From positions 66,432,148 through 66,496,147 of the forward strand of contig CM062296.1 in NCBI GenBank assembly GCA_031216915.1: a stretch of DNA of 64,000 nucleotides, written 5' to 3'. A model generated the notes under the pieces. That model was given only the letters and a program-made list of their open reading frames with translations. It searched no databases and was not told where the DNA came from. Origin of the DNA: Pictodentalium vernedei. Taxonomy: Eukaryota; Mollusca; Scaphopoda; Dentaliida; Dentaliidae. The position numbers and the translations under genes are program-made. Shown one piece after another: positions 22,901 through 35,192 of the stretch (position 1 is the stretch's first letter; the number at the start of each line of letters is the position of its first letter).

Positions 22901-25357
22901 TCATGTTTGTTTTTCTTATTATTCTTCTCAGTCAACTGGTCAGTGGATGTTCTCAGAAACTATACACAGCAGCATGATGACATTTGAACAGGGGTGTATG
23001 CTCGAAGTTCCCTTTGACTTCGGCTGTGTCATTTTCGATGAATGTCGTTGATAACCATGGAAACGCCAAAATAGGGGGTTTTGAAATAAATTAATTACGT
23101 CTTAAACCAGTGGCACTTTTTTTTCGAAACGTGCGGGAGGTGTTAGAAAAAGAAGATTGCCTATAACAATGAAAGAAAAACGAACTGGCATATTCCCAGC
23201 ATGCGGGTCAAAACGAGGCTCGAAGTTATGATTTGTAAAAAAAAAAACTTTCTAAGCACATTTTCCTTAATAATTTTGCGGTCAATAGGTCGATAGGTCC
23301 GGCATTAACAAAAGTTGTTAAACCAACGCGTCTGCATGCTGTGGGTGAAAACAATGTTTTCCTGTAGGTATTATCATGCATTTCAGAGCGAGGCTAATTT
23401 TCCAAAAAGTGACCAGTTAAGGCATTTGGTGCCATATGCCAATAACTGTTTTAGCTAGCAGGCTGAATTTTTGGAGGTATATAGTATGTACCATGTCCAA
23501 AAAGGTTACGATCAATTTTAGCCGAAATTTTAGTCGATCGTTGTATAGCCATGGCAACAACAACCGAAAATGGACCAAAAACATCTTATTTCAAATCTCT
23601 TGTATCTCGGAATCCCAGGAGCGATGTTTTAAATAAATGTCAGCAATTGGTACCTCATTTTATACCGTAACAGAAAGTTGAAAAATCTGAAAACACATTA
23701 TCCCTGAATTCTGTTGTAGATGAGGGTGGATGAAGGTACCCTCAAACCTGTGTCGAAAGTCGTGAAAATGACAAAAGGCTACTTTAACGTTTGGCAACGG
23801 TATAAGCTACAGTGTGGACGATATACAAACAAAAAATCATATTTTGGAGCCGGTTAGGCAATTTGGCACCAAAACCAGGGACATTATGTGTAATCGATGC
23901 TCTACAGTAGTCTGCAACACTGACCAGATCCATTCTAAATTAATAGAGCCCGAATGACTGGTACTCTCGGTTTCCACGCGATATGTGGTGTATTCACGCG
24001 GTCACCACACTCGCCTCAGATACCCATACAAATTCTAAAAAATACAAGTTGCTGCAATCAGTCGTCTGGGAACGGTTCGTGTATGTCTGAAGTGCTATTT
24101 TAATGTCCAAATGGCACATTTTCGTTAATCTTTTCCCGCAAAAAAACATACTCACCGCCGATTTCTTTTGACTTTTAACTTCTGACGATTATCTAAGGTT
24201 TAAATGTAGTGTCAGGATCCCTGGGCGACATTCTTAAAGAATTAGTGTCGATTTACAACCATCTCTCCATCCGTCACACTCAATTGTAAATTTCAACGGC
24301 ACCAGCCCAGAGAGTAGGCAGTCAAACAATTTCCGCACATTCCCGCCGTGTTTTTCGCACCGGCTTGAAAAAGACCAAATTCAAGAAATTATCCCCTCCC
24401 ATTAAACGCAAAATCTCAGCCAATTCTCCGCGGATTTCCATGAAATTAACACTCGTCGTTCTCGAATTATTTCTGCCTCACTTCCCCTGCCACTATTTTC
24501 GCAGTTTGCCATTTCGAATTTGAAAAGAACATATACGGACGCGTGTGGGGTTTCCACGGGGCACGTACTCGGTTTATGAAGTGTTTAATGAAATTTCCGA
24601 GTTCAGCAGAGCTTTTAGAACGGATGAGGAATATTTGGAGTCGCTGTTCTGACAAATGTTGCCACAATCTACTCTACATGTTAAAGTTGTGTGAGCTAAA
24701 TATGAAGGCCAAGCTAATTAAAAGCCGCATTGGTTTGGGTAACGAGCGCCTCGGTCAGGGGCGATGGAACCGGGGAGGGGGCGGGGTGTGTTGGGGTTTC
24801 TTCAGCCCATCCACTTTTTTTGCCGGGCTATGTTTTGTTGTATGCATATATTTTAACACAACCATTGACTGGTGAAACAAGGGGTGGATCCAGAGCCTAC
24901 CCCATCTTTTCGCCAGCTATGTTTCTCTCGTACTGGTTCAGTTTCGATGGATTTCGGATCATTATTTGCAGTAAGTGGCAGCAAACGCTAAAATGTATAA
25001 AGTCTGTTAATAAATTGGTTAACTGAAATAGATCGTAATCTTACAGACATACAAGTACCAAATCCACCCCCAGACAAGATAATCTACTGACAGTGTAATT
25101 GTTGTAAACGTCTTGTATAGTATACAGATGTGATCTATTTATCAGCTTTGGCCGTTACGACCACAGCTGATAAATGGGCCTCACCCCTACGCTTTACCGA
25201 CGTTTTTTAACGCCTCTTTAAGTGTGAAATCTTTCAAATACATCTCCTGAAAAATCTCAAAATATCCACTCAGATGCATGGAAATAGGAATTTGGGGACC
25301 CTGTAATTTAAAATTTTCATCCCGACGATCTTCCATCTCGCGATCCAGCACCTCCCT
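22901..25357. other. No recognisable gene
   Basis: Apparently unique, moderately AT-rich sequence. A plus-strand frame at 24543-24780 is of exon-like length but I see no supporting splice sites or homology. Near 24760-24900 a GC-rich block with GGGGTGGATCCAGAG resembles ends of hAT-type elements, but no second end was found. Confidence 0.4.
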
Positions 25358-25375
25358 CCCCCCCCCCCCCCCCCC
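25358..25375. repeat. C18 tract
   Basis: Pure C run followed by an (ACACAC) stretch; G-rich on the minus strand. Confidence 0.9.
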
Positions 25376-25854
25376 ACACACACACAGACACACACTTTGT
25401 AAATCGTTCCGCCGCCCGTGTAGGTGCTGTAAACATGTGTAGTTACGGGGCGGGGGGAGATGCCTGTAGTTGGCCATTCTCTATTAAATGACTTCTTTAT
25501 AATTGCCTTGCTATTTCTGTTCCTCCAGATAGTTAAGATTACACTCTTGTGGTATGGGATGAACCATAGTTGGACGAATTATTCAGTTTACATTCTGTGT
25601 CTAACCTTACTGTTATTGCGATTTTTTATCATCATATGTAGAGGTTAATCTTTTGAATTTATAACCCGTCAGTATAGATATATTATGGTTTTCCGTAACA
25701 AGCACTACTTGAAAGCAGAATAACCAGATATTGTAGGCCCTTGTGGTGATTAGTTTTTGGTTGGTGGTAACCCCGTCATGAAGCTATATTATGCTCTTTA
25801 ACGTCTCATAACATGTTCACAGATTTTCGGAGACAATTTTGGACCAATCTGCCC

Positions 25855-26420
25855 GAAACGTGGTGAATGTTCACCACCATGAGAACCTCCGCACCAGCGA
25901 GTATAGTTCCGGCCGGATTATTTTTGTCCGTCCTAGAATTCTGTCTTGAGAGTTTCTCAGATGTTTACAGGGCGATTTCTTTGAAACCTGGTATAGATTT
26001 TTGCTATTCTGGAACCTGTGCTCCTGTGATTATAGTTTTAATCGGATTTTTTTGCCAGAGATGTGCCCACTTTCATCTTAGAATGTCTGAATTTTGTCCT
26101 GGGATTTTCTCAGGTGTTGATGGGTCGATTCCTTTGAAACTTGGTGAGGATGTTTACTAGCATGGAATCCTGTGCACCTTATATTATTTTATCAGACTGT
26201 TTTGTCCAGAGTTATGTCCCTTTTTGTCATGAATTCCTGATTTGCCTAGAAGTTTGCCTGTAGCTTTTCTCAGTTGATTATAAGTCGATTTCATTGAAAC
26301 GTGGTAAGATTATTCACTACCATGGGTATCTGTGCATCTGCGATTATAATTTTGATCGGACGTTTTCCCCCAGAGTTATGCCTTTTTCATCTTAGAATGA
26401 CGGAATGTCTACTGTTATAA
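25855..26420 (+). repeat. Degenerate tandem repeat, about 4 units of 128-160 bp
   Basis: Each unit starts with a TTGAAAC.TGGT block (25855, 25983, 26136, 26296) followed by ACCATGG.A.CCTGTGC, then GATTATAGTTTT.ATCGGA, a CAGAG.TATG block and TTTCATCTTAGAATG. Spacings are 128, 153 and 160 bp. Non-coding in appearance, though the second unit happens to be open (25867-26160). Confidence 0.75.
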
Positions 26421-28793
26421 TGAGATATTCCAAACAAACGCGGTCATCTATAGTAATGATATTGTGTGCACTCAGTACAACTAGATAATTCTTTCCATAA
26501 TGTAGCTTAAATTGTCAATCAATTTAGTCTATTATTTGGGGGAGGTATTCTAGCATTCCACATGGTTAACTTTAACAGATTTTGTGCTGCAGATAAAATA
26601 TAAATATTTCATCCACCAATTGTTGTTGGATCGCCGTTTTTAGTCATTACTAATGAAGTGTTAATGGAAACAATGATGCAATACTCGCTGTTCGGGACAG
26701 CCAAAATCCCAGTGAGAGACTCCCTCTCATCGGTGCTTTGCAGTCTCCAGTGCATATACAAGCAGGCATCCTCATTTGTCAAATCGTTTTTTTTCCCATC
26801 TTGTAGTTTCTGCCGAAACTAGCTTCTGTAAGTTCCTGTCGGAACTAGAAATTCTTATTAGTTCTGCAAAACTAAGTGCTGTAACTCCTTTAACCCAGCT
26901 TGAGGAATAACAATTTACAAGGTGGGTAATGGCTTTAAACCATGCTATTTGGGCTGCTAGCTCATTTTCGCGGTTAAGTCTGTAATGCTGGCTTAAGAGC
27001 TTTGGCTCAATTTTGATAAGCCCTTCTTATGAGCTTCAATCCATGTAGGAGCTATGACCGTACCTCAATAAGAAATTAGATTCCATTTTATAAATTGAAC
27101 GATTTTTAGCATTATTTTATGATATGAGTTTTAAAATAAAGGTACATTGACACTTTTCTAAATTAAAAATTTATTCCATCAAAATTAATTCTGATTTTCT
27201 GCATGGAATTCCACCCCAAAAGAATTTTTAACCCAAGTCGGCCAAATCCAAAAAATTAGAACCTGTGACGTAGAAAAAAATAACCACTAGACCATCAAAT
27301 TGAGCGCCGGTCCTAAAACAGAAAAGTACACAACGTTGGTCCCGCCTCGCAAATCGCCAGATGTCTTGAATTAACCCCTGCTATTCTTATAAGTGTATCC
27401 GGGATTGATTGGAGTGCTGCTTGAAATAAGCAGTAGGATATTTCCGTTATTGGGTCACACTGGACTGACTCGGGAGTCACAAAAAATGTTTTTTAAGAAA
27501 CAAGGAATTAATAGACAAAGGTATTATTCCGATGAATCCAACAGAGAACTACTGTTAAATACACGATGCAATATGCAACATTGTAGCACGAGCTCGCAAG
27601 ACATTTCCACACCCACCCTGTACGGTTTTCACTGCTTCTGATTTGAACGCTAACTTTTGGCAATGTACATTAATAAGCATAACTCTACTTTACCACAACT
27701 TCATTTCTTTCAGTGAGCACAATATGACGATCCTGTGAGAAATATGACATCATAGTTTGCCTAAATGTTCCAGATATGTCTAATGATACAGTCTGACTAA
27801 TAGTGTAACAGCTCTACTGCGTTACCTACAGGGACAGAGTGGTCTAATAAGAGCTTGTCGTGTGGTATCGGCTCTCCCTGTAGAGGTTCAGTAACAAAGA
27901 ATTCAAGCTTGTAGATGAGGCTGGGTTTATATAGAAGCAAGGATTACACTCATCCACGAAGACTTGCTATACCAGAGTAAATCCTGCCGGGGAGGTGCAA
28001 TAGGTGGCGATAAAAGATGGACCTATTGTAAGGTCATGGACGCAGTTCTGTAGATAGACTATCTAGACTGCCAAGACGTCATTATCTGAGTCAGAATCGA
28101 CGACGTGTGGCTAACAATGTATTTTAATGGTGTGCTTGTTTATATGCGATATATTAAGAACAAATTAAATTGGGAACTGTTTTGGATAAACTTTGAAAAT
28201 CAAAAAACGGGCTCAATTACGTTTCAACGCGGATTACCCTTAATATTTGTGCCAAACTTTGTGAATGTACTTTAAAGACTGTGGAAATGAGACGCTAAGT
28301 AATAGGTTTACGATCCCAATAAGTCATCCCAGCTTCGTTGGATGACTTAATTAGACAGGTGCCCTGATAGCTTGAATACCCGATAGAGCATATTCCAAAC
28401 ACATGTTCTTCGGTCAGAATACAGTGACAAGAATTTCGATTGCGAACGTCGGTAAAGGAACATCATATATATATATAATACAAGTGGATGATCAATCTAC
28501 TGTTCATTTAGAATGTTATTTTTGGAAGCAATGGCCATATCACGGTGAAGAGGTTAAAACACCAAGTACAGTCATACGTATAAAATAAAAAGTGTTGAGA
28601 TTAATAAAACTGTAATAAACTGAGAGAAACATTTTGATCGTAATATCCCGAATATATAAAACAAAGCCAAATACATATTCAAAGATAGCGGATGCCACGG
28701 CGAATATGACAGTAAAAAACGTTACGTAAAGTTCTGTTAGCAAAATTATCTCGTAGGCGCTGACATGGAATACATTCTTGTCGCATCGTCTTG
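26421..28793. other. No recognisable gene
   Basis: AT-rich, no repeats shared with the rest of the window. On the minus strand 27890-27815 is flanked by AG and GTAACG and reads GEPIPHDKLLLDHSVPV, but its length is not a whole number of codons and no neighbouring exon is found. Frames at 27393-27641 and 28403-28588 lack motifs. Confidence 0.4.
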
Positions 28794-29030
28794 TAGGGCC
28801 GCTGTGGATTGGTTTTCGTCCACGCGAGGGCAGCGATGATCACGCATGCGTTTACCAGGTGATAAAAATCATCAGCAGCAAAATTTTAATTAATGAAACA
28901 CCGGGTTGTACCGGTGCTTCATGAATTAAAGTTTTGATTGTTATTCTTATAATTAGTGTTTGGAATTTATTATTATTGTGTCCGTGGGAATATTGTCCAC
29001 CCGTGGAAAATGACCGGTATACAGCGGCCA
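28794..29030. mobile_element. MITE family F, copy 3
   Basis: Ends GGCCGCTGTGGATTGG and, inverted, GGCCGCTGTATACCGG; the central hairpin contains CACCGG..ACCGGTG inside TTAATTAATGAA / TTCATGAATTAA. The adjacent SINE is inserted at its right edge. Confidence 0.65.
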
Positions 29031-29038
29031 TACTATAC

Positions 29039-29398
29039 TTATTTATTTATTTATTGGTGTTTAAGGTCACATATTTCTGCACAATGGCTAACCATGACCG
29101 TGGCAGTTTTACGGGTGGAGGAAGCCGGAGCACCCGGAGAGAACCACCGAGCAACGGCAAGCAACTGTCAGCTCCCCAACATACCAACTCCACACAAGCA
29201 GGGTTAGCATTGGTTGAAGACAGGTGCACCATCGACGTGCAGTACGCCTTAGTACACAGCGTCACCGTGCCCCAACGAGGGCAATGTGGGTGAAGTGTCT
29301 TGCCCAAGGACACAACGCGCTTGCCGCAGGTGGGATTTGAACCGAGGACCTCTCGGCTTGCAGCCTGCACCTCTACCAACTGAGCCAACGCGCACCCG
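29039..29398 (-). mobile_element. tRNA-headed SINE, copy A
   Basis: 360 bp on the minus strand, bounded by perfect 11-bp target duplications CCATACTATAC (29028-29038 and 29399-29409). The 5' head has a tRNA-like A box TGGCTCAGTTGG and B box GGTTCAAATCC. The body has CTTGGGCAAGACACTTCACC and CACGTCGATGGTGCACC. It ends GTGACCTTAAACACCAATAA plus an AAAT repeat. The open frame on its minus strand (29388-29047) is incidental. Confidence 0.93.
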
Positions 29399-29403
29399 CC
29401 ATA

Positions 29404-29597
29404 CTATACACGCCAGTAAATAGGAATGTGTAAACCAGGAATTTCCCAAATAATATCGCGTCTGGTCAACCCGATCTTTCCTACCAATATCACCGGGCCA
29501 GACAACAAAGTCAATTTTAAGATAGAATGCATGAATCCAGTTACTGAGTGCTTCGACCATTCGGTTTGTTGTGAAGCTTTCGCGTACGAATTTTCTG
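29404..29597 (-). CDS. Possible terminal exon of the second coiled-coil gene copy
   Basis: On the minus strand a TTTGTATTTCAG acceptor precedes a frame open for 63 codons, ending at TAG (29404-29406). The acceptor region resembles the one before the terminal exon at 46150-46452 (both have TGTT/GGTTTT...TTCAG), and both exons soon carry GAAGCACTCA/CAAAGCACTCA, encoding KHS. Two bases precede the first full codon, as in one reading of the 46 kb exon. The end is overwritten by a MITE and by the SINE target site, so the natural C-terminus is lost. Weak but consistent evidence. Confidence 0.33.
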
Positions 29598-29669
29598 CTG
29601 AAATACAAAACCACTGATCATACGTCTGCGTTTTAAATTTATATGTTTCGTTCTTTCAATCACTTTTAA

Positions 29670-30129
29670 CCCTTTGAACACAAGAGACCACTTTTCCGGT
29701 ATCGTTACATGGTTCGTCATAATTTGATGAAGGAGGTTGGCTGCAAAGTGTGTACGTGGGAGGACCTAGGCTGCAATTTGAAAATATTAATTGGTCTGCC
29801 CCCATATAATGAATATGGTATCTTCCAATTGCTACAACCAAACTGACAAGCTACAGTACGTGGAGAGTGGATTGTAACTAAATCACCCGCTGAGTGGAGT
29901 TATCACCCAATCTATAACTTTCAAATGTTGTACATATCAACAAAAACACAAGCAATGTTTCAGCCAATGGACCCCCGGGTTTAACCCGGAGGTCCATTGG
30001 CTGAAACTTTGCGTCCACTGGTTATGCTTTGCAACAAATTTGCAATTATTTCTTGGGTGGAATCTCCACTCTGCATGTGCTTTAGTGATAATACACTCTC
30101 CACTGTATATACCACCAGGGTTCAAATGG
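29670..30129. mobile_element. TTAA MITE family Q, copy 1, with nested MITE2
   Basis: Flanked by TTAA (29666-29669 and 30130-30133). Starts CCCTTTGAACACAAG and ends GGGTTCAAATGG. Without the nested MITE2 (29854-30115) it is about 196 bp. In inverted orientation it aligns with 51715-51948 (shared CCATATTCATTAT and AAATTATGACG). TTAA plus a CCC end fits piggyBac-type elements. Confidence 0.75.
29854..30115 (-). mobile_element. MITE2, copy 2
   Basis: 262 bp, starting CAGTACGTGGAGAGTG after TA; a short deletion in the right end leaves CTCTCCACTG. Core palindrome present. It is nested inside the family Q MITE, so it is the younger insertion. Confidence 0.85.
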
Positions 30130-30362
30130 TTAATTCGCTGTTAATTCGCAGTTGGTATCAACATCGCGTTGAACACGTAAAATTGGATAAATAAACGCTA
30201 CTGAATACGTAAACGTTTTTCTTCATGCAATTGTCGATATAATGATGGTACAAAACGCCACTGTCTAATTTATTTCGAAAAACTAACAATTGCAAATTGC
30301 TTCCATGAAACCTCACTGATCCTATGTTCCTTCGTGTCCGCCAAATATTTCAATCAACTTAC

Positions 30363-30461
30363 TTGTTCGTCGTCAGTTGTTTCTTGTTCGTTGAATCCAG
30401 TTACCCACTTCTCATTCTGCAAGCGCAATTTCTCCGTCTCCTTTTGAAGGTTTCCTATCGC
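30363..30461 (-). CDS. Coiled-coil exon E (second gene copy)
   Basis: 99 bp, phase 0 at both ends: a TTTCCCTCAG acceptor and a GAACAA|GTAAGT donor. The 33 codons include NLQKETEKLRLQNEK, closely similar to NLQNENERLRLQIERL of exon B (49463-49558), with heptad-like spacing of leucines. The flanking intron sequence also matches exon B's flanks (CCAAATATTT before, CAAA.GTAG.GTGAA after), so exon and flanks were duplicated together. Other exons of this copy were not found except the possible terminal one at 29404-29597. Confidence 0.65.
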
Positions 30462-30639
30462 CTGAGGGAAAACAAATGTAGAGTGAAGTGGATAGCATAA
30501 AAATGCTTACATCAGATCATCCTTAGTAGTAAGCAATGCCACAGGCGTCCCGCAAGATCGTGCGGAGTATCAGGGAACCCTTTGAATTTGAAAATTTTAT
30601 CATTTTAAATTTAAATTTAAATTTTGAATGTTCTGGCGT

Positions 30640-31800
30640 ATTAATATAATAATAATTATTATTATTTATTAGTGCTTAACGCCACATCAGCAGCTAAGGA
30701 TATATCGGGGCGAGAAAACGATGGAATGTAACCATGTCAATGTCAAGTATGAAGTAAAAAGATTGAATAAATTAGAAAATACTTACAATAGAATTGACAC
30801 AGACACAACTGATTTGAACAGTAATGAGTAATGAGACAAGGAGGTGAATACCTTATAAATCAACCAGATGATTTGAGACTTCAGTAGTCTATATTTTAAG
30901 AATGGAAAACATTTAAATGTATTAAAAGGAGTGATTACTTTCAGAAACGATAGGACAACTGGGTGTCGGCTCGAATGATAAATCATCTCTTAGAGAACCA
31001 ACTGCGAAATGCTGCCCTCTGACATGATTGAAATCAGTCCAATGTAAAACAATGTACTCCACAGATAACACCTGCTGACACGGAACACACTCTGGTCGCA
31101 AATACCCTCTAACAAACAGGAATGTGTATGGTTTGTGTGACCAATATCACATCGTGTCAGAATTAGGTGATCAACTCCACAAAAGGTTTCAAGACGAGTA
31201 TTGATCAAAAGCATTTCGTGGAAAGCGATGGTGCTTGTGATTTGTTGTTCCATCCCACTCCGTCTGCCACAAGGATTTGATGTATTTTCTGACATGTGAC
31301 TAATAACCACTGAATGAAATCTTGAAATCAGTGAAAGGCTTATTTAGAGCCTGCTTTGCTGCACTGTCGACAATGGTGCTGCCGGAGATACCAACATGTC
31401 CAGGTAACTAGTAAAACACGATATCATATTGTCGCAGGCATAAGAGTATGCAACTTCTCTCGAAGTCCAAAAAGAGAGGGTTCTTCAACCCGGGGTTGAG
31501 TAAAGTTAGCAAAGAGGAAAGAGAGTCAGGTAAAATAATTGCCTTCCTTTCCTGCACATTCAAGATGTTTTCAAGCGCAAGTTGTAAAGCATCAACTTCA
31601 GCTGTGAAAAGAGAACAGTTATTTGATATTCTGACCGAGGTGATTTGATCACGAGTAACAACGGCTGATGATACTTTGTCGCCACCTTTAGGTCCACCTG
31701 GATAGATCTTTATATATGCACGATACTTTGACTTTGTACCAGCATATTTGTTATTTAAACTGCAATTAATTTGTCTCAGATTCTTTTATGAGGAAGCAAG
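30640..31800 (-). mobile_element. I/Nimb-like LINE fragment J2, 3' part
   Basis: Minus-strand copy with its 3' tail at the left (TTATTATTATTTATTAGTGC). The frame 31310-30990 contains HLILTRCDIGHTNHTHSCLL and a later YLWSTLFY stretch, the C-terminal region following RNase H. 5'-truncated at about 31800 within the RNase H region. Stops present. Confidence 0.7.
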
Positions 31801-31910
31801 GTCTAAAATATATTTATTTATATATTGAAGCTGAACCCATATCAGCAGCAGCTAAGGCTATATCTCGGTGAGAAAATCATGTATTGTCAGTGACGAAGTA
31901 AAATCGTGGA
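31801..31910 (-). mobile_element. Second LINE 3'-end fragment abutting J2
   Basis: TATTTATTTATATATTGAAG followed by CAGCAGCAGCTAAGGCTATA repeats the J2 3' terminus (CAGCAGCTAAGGATATATCG at 30690). A separate, short, 5'-truncated insertion directly adjoining the truncation point of J2. Confidence 0.55.
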
Positions 31911-32535
31911 TTAAATAGATGTGAAGTATTTATTGTCCTCTTTATTTTCTACCTTGATCACAGCGTTCTTCTTTTCTATGAAATGAGGCAATTTGTTATA
32001 CGAAGACGTTCGCAACGGATCGTACTTGCCGATGTGAATCTCTAGATTCAGTACTTAAGAAAATCTCCAATTGCTGCTTCGTTATGATACTGCACCAAAG
32101 AATCAATGACATTTTCTTTCATGTCATGGAAGACGTCGGACATCAAAGAGCTTTCGATCACATTTCTCATGCGAGATTGAAAATAAGCCGTTTTCTCCTC
32201 AGATCGATCTTCTCCATCCTACACTGTAATAGCAGTTTCGTTTTGATAGCAACGAATATCGCTCGATAAATCCAACATATCGTTTAAGAAATTTTGGGAT
32301 GAAACGTTTTCATACCCTTGGCGTCGAACATCTTGAAAAAATCATTTGTTGGCCTGCTGTTGTTCTACAGGAGTAGAACTTTTTCGCGTGGCTTCAGCTA
32401 AGATTTCATCTCTGTCACCGTTGTCACCTTATTTCAAGTTCGGTCATCGCTACTTGTATGATAGTCGTGATTTGATCTTCTTTTTCCCCCTTCTTTTTGT
32501 TCAACTGTAGTCCAAGGAATCAAATTGTTTTTCCG
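31911..32535. other. No recognisable feature
   Basis: Short plus-strand frame 32084-32269, without a motif. Confidence 0.35.
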
Positions 32536-32805
32536 TTACCACTTTGTTTTTCCACCCATTTGATTCATATTCTCCCCATGTCGAGTTAGTAAATAGTCTT
32601 TCAACTCGAGTCCGTTTAATGAACGTGCACCTTTCAAGCTCTGCTCACGCGCTCTCGATTTCAACTTTGGTAAATGTTTATGACTGATCCTGGTCCGCAC
32701 GCCTCTGGGCAATTGAGGTTTTGTTTGATAACGAGACAATTTCGCGTCGCCGAGGGGAATTCTTACCGCCAGTTTGCAATTGAGATAGATTGCAGGCTTC
32801 TTATG
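32536..32805 (-). pseudogene. Unidentified basic ORF fragment
   Basis: Minus-strand frame open from about 32805 to a stop near 32536, beginning upstream of the first ATG (32739). It is rich in Lys/Arg (for example LPRGVRTRISHKHLPKLKSR) and continues LELKDYLLTRHGENMNQMG. The composition is protein-like and more convincing than neighbouring frames. It may be an exon or part of a transposon gene; I do not recognise it. No clear splice acceptor was found. Confidence 0.35.
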
Positions 32806-33210
32806 AATATGATATTTCTTTAATTATCAAAATTGTTTTAATGTAAGAAAAAAATTATTTAAGTTAATTTCTGTTTTAACATAAAGGAAGTAAAAGATAA
32901 TTTGATAACATTTTAAATTAGTCAAGACATGTTTTATATTATATAAGAAATAAAAATATAGAATAAAAATAAATTACTTTAATAACATCTTAAAACTTAA
33001 TCACAAAAAAATCAGAAATGCCAACGGTAAGAAAAATCGAATTAAAAAGAATCATTCCAAACAAGAAATATTAAGGTACATTTGTTTATATGAAACCTCA
33101 CCCTATCCAATTTAAAAAGGTCCAGGTGATGAAATTTTGAATATGAATATGACAATTATAACAAGAGATTAATTTTGGACGAAGATCAAGTCGAATTGTT
33201 TTTAGATTTA
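32806..33210. other. Very AT-rich spacer
   Basis: Runs of A and T with no ORF or repeat match. Confidence 0.5.
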
Positions 33211-33467
33211 CAGTACGTGGAGAGTGGATTGTAACTAAATCACCCGCAGAGTGGGGTTATCACCCAAGCTATAACTTTCAAATTTTGTACATATCGACAA
33301 AAAACACAAGCAATGTTTCAGCCAAAGGACCTCCGGGTTTAACCCGGAGGTCCATTGGCTGAAACTTTGCTTGTGCTGGTTATGCTTTGCAACAAATTTG
33401 CAATTATAGCCTGGGTGGAATCTCCACTCTGTGAGTGATTTAGTGATAATACACTCTCCACGTACTG
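33211..33467 (-). mobile_element. MITE2, copy 3
   Basis: 257 bp with perfect CAGTACGTGGAGAGTG ends and flanking TA on both sides. The core palindrome is nearly intact. It keeps the CACCCAAGCTATAACTTTCA to TTGTACATAT segment that is related to MITE1's CCCAAGTAAAGCTATCA...CTGTACATAT. Confidence 0.9.
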
Positions 33468-33689
33468 TAAAAAAATCGTGTCTTAGATCCGGAAAAAAAG
33501 AAAAGGAAGTTTTGTGTGATTTCATTCTAAACTAACTCAAAGACAAGATATATCCGAAAATCGATGAAGATGTCGTAGGGACGAAACTCTCAAAAATGTG
33601 GAAAAAACTGACGAAAATAAGCATGGTCATCAGTTACATAAAATTAAAGAGGGGGAGCGTGACAGCTCGCATGATAATAAAAAAAACGA

Positions 33690-35135
33690 CTTGACATCTT
33701 AAAAAACCCACAGTTTGTTTTGGACATTGCTTCTACCAAAACGTCAGAGAAAAAAAAATCTTTGGAGTTTAAAAAAAAATATACTAAAATAAAGCCCCGG
33801 TGTAGTCCGCATACAATGATGTATACAGATGGATCTAAATATGGTTACAAAGTATCATCTGTTGTTGTTACTGATGATTGAGACTACCAAACAAAAGTCG
33901 AATATTCACAGCTGAAGTTAAGACTTTACAACTGGCACCAGAACACACCGAGAATTTACAGGAAAGAAAGTCGATCATATTTTCTGATTCCCTTTCCTCT
34001 TTGCTTGATTTCCTCAACCCCAGGTTGAAGAACCCTCTGATTTTAGAAATTCGTAAAAAAGTTGAGATCTCTCTTGTCTGATCAATATGCTATCGGGTTT
34101 TGCTGGTTACCTGGGCATGTTGCTATCTCCGGTTATAATACCAGGGAAGAGAGTGCAGCAAAATAGGCTTTAGACAAGCATATCTCTGATTTCAAGATTC
34201 CATTCAGCGATTACAAGCCACATATCAGTAAATGAATCAACTCTGTGTGGCAGTCGGAATGGAATGGGGCGACTAATGACAAGCTCCACCACTTTCGGCC
34301 AACTCTTCGTGATCAATATCCTTCCAGTAACCTTTGTAGAAAAGATCATGTATTTTGAAGCGATGTCATATTGGACACACAATACTTCCTCTTTCCTTTC
34401 TGTTAGAGTGTGGTATGCGACCAGAGTGTGTTCCTTGCCAACAGGCGTTGAGAGTGGAGACAGTCGTTTACATTGCATTGATTTTAATCATGCCAGTGAG
34501 TAGTATTTCACTCTAGAATCTCTAAGAGATCAGTTTTATCACTTCAGCCCGCACAATATTCTCTCATTTCTGAAAGTAATCAACATTTTCAGTGAATTTA
34601 AAAACTGTTTTGTTCTTTTATCCTAGATTCGTCAACTCTCAAATCATCAGGTTGATATATGCGGCTTTTCAGTTTGCTTTTATCACCACCCATTACTGTT
34701 CACACCACTGCTGTCTTTGTCATTTCTAGTCTTCTTATTTTCTATTTTTATTCCATTATGTTACAGTTAAAACTAGAAGTCCTGTCATGAAATGCGCACA
34801 CAAATAGCACGTTGATATGCGCGTTAATGTGCGCGTTACGGCCCAAGTAAAGCTATCATATTATGTACATATGGCCTGTGCACAAGCAATGTTTCAGCCA
34901 ATGGACTTCCGGGTAAGTCCGAGGTCCATTGACAGAAACAGTGCATGTGTTTGCTATGAGTAACCAGGAGAACCTGTCGTGCTTTGGATGTCATTCGATA
35001 TGGCAATTGCGCGCAATTAAGCCTAGATAAGCGCACTATTCGTGACAGGACTTCTAGTTTTAACTGTATGCCATATCTTAACCGTTTCTCCTCACGATAT
35101 AGTTTTGGCTGCTGAGTGACCCTAATCGCTATAAA
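33690..35135 (+). mobile_element. I/Nimb-like LINE fragment J3 (RNase H to 3' end)
   Basis: Plus strand. KKSLEFKKKYTKIK then MYTDGSKYGYKVSS (33820-33870), the RNase H first motif with its catalytic Asp; SIIFSDSLSSLLDFLNP near 33975 carries the SDS motif; HVA-type and REESAAK blocks follow near 34110-34160; the C-terminal region runs to 34500. The 3' untranslated region is split by MITE1 copy 4 and ends near GCTGCTGAGTG..TATAAATAAATA at about 35140. Broken by stops. Confidence 0.75.
34764..35066 (+). mobile_element. MITE1, copy 4
   Basis: 303 bp with TA on both flanks, inserted in the 3' part of LINE J3. The core palindrome has small changes (GACTTCCGGGTAAGTCCGAG). Confidence 0.9.
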
Positions 35136-35192
35136 TAAATAGTCGAGTAGTGATCAAAAATATCTGGTCGGAAGCGATGTAGTTTGTTATTT

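Noticed and set aside
27815..27890. Minus-strand exon-like piece (GEPIPHDKLLLDHSVPV) flanked by AG and GTAACG
   Set aside because: Length not a whole number of codons, no neighbouring exon, weak donor; insufficient support.
29047..29388. Open frames on both strands over 29.0-29.4 kb
   Set aside because: The whole interval is a SINE with target duplications and polymerase III promoter boxes.
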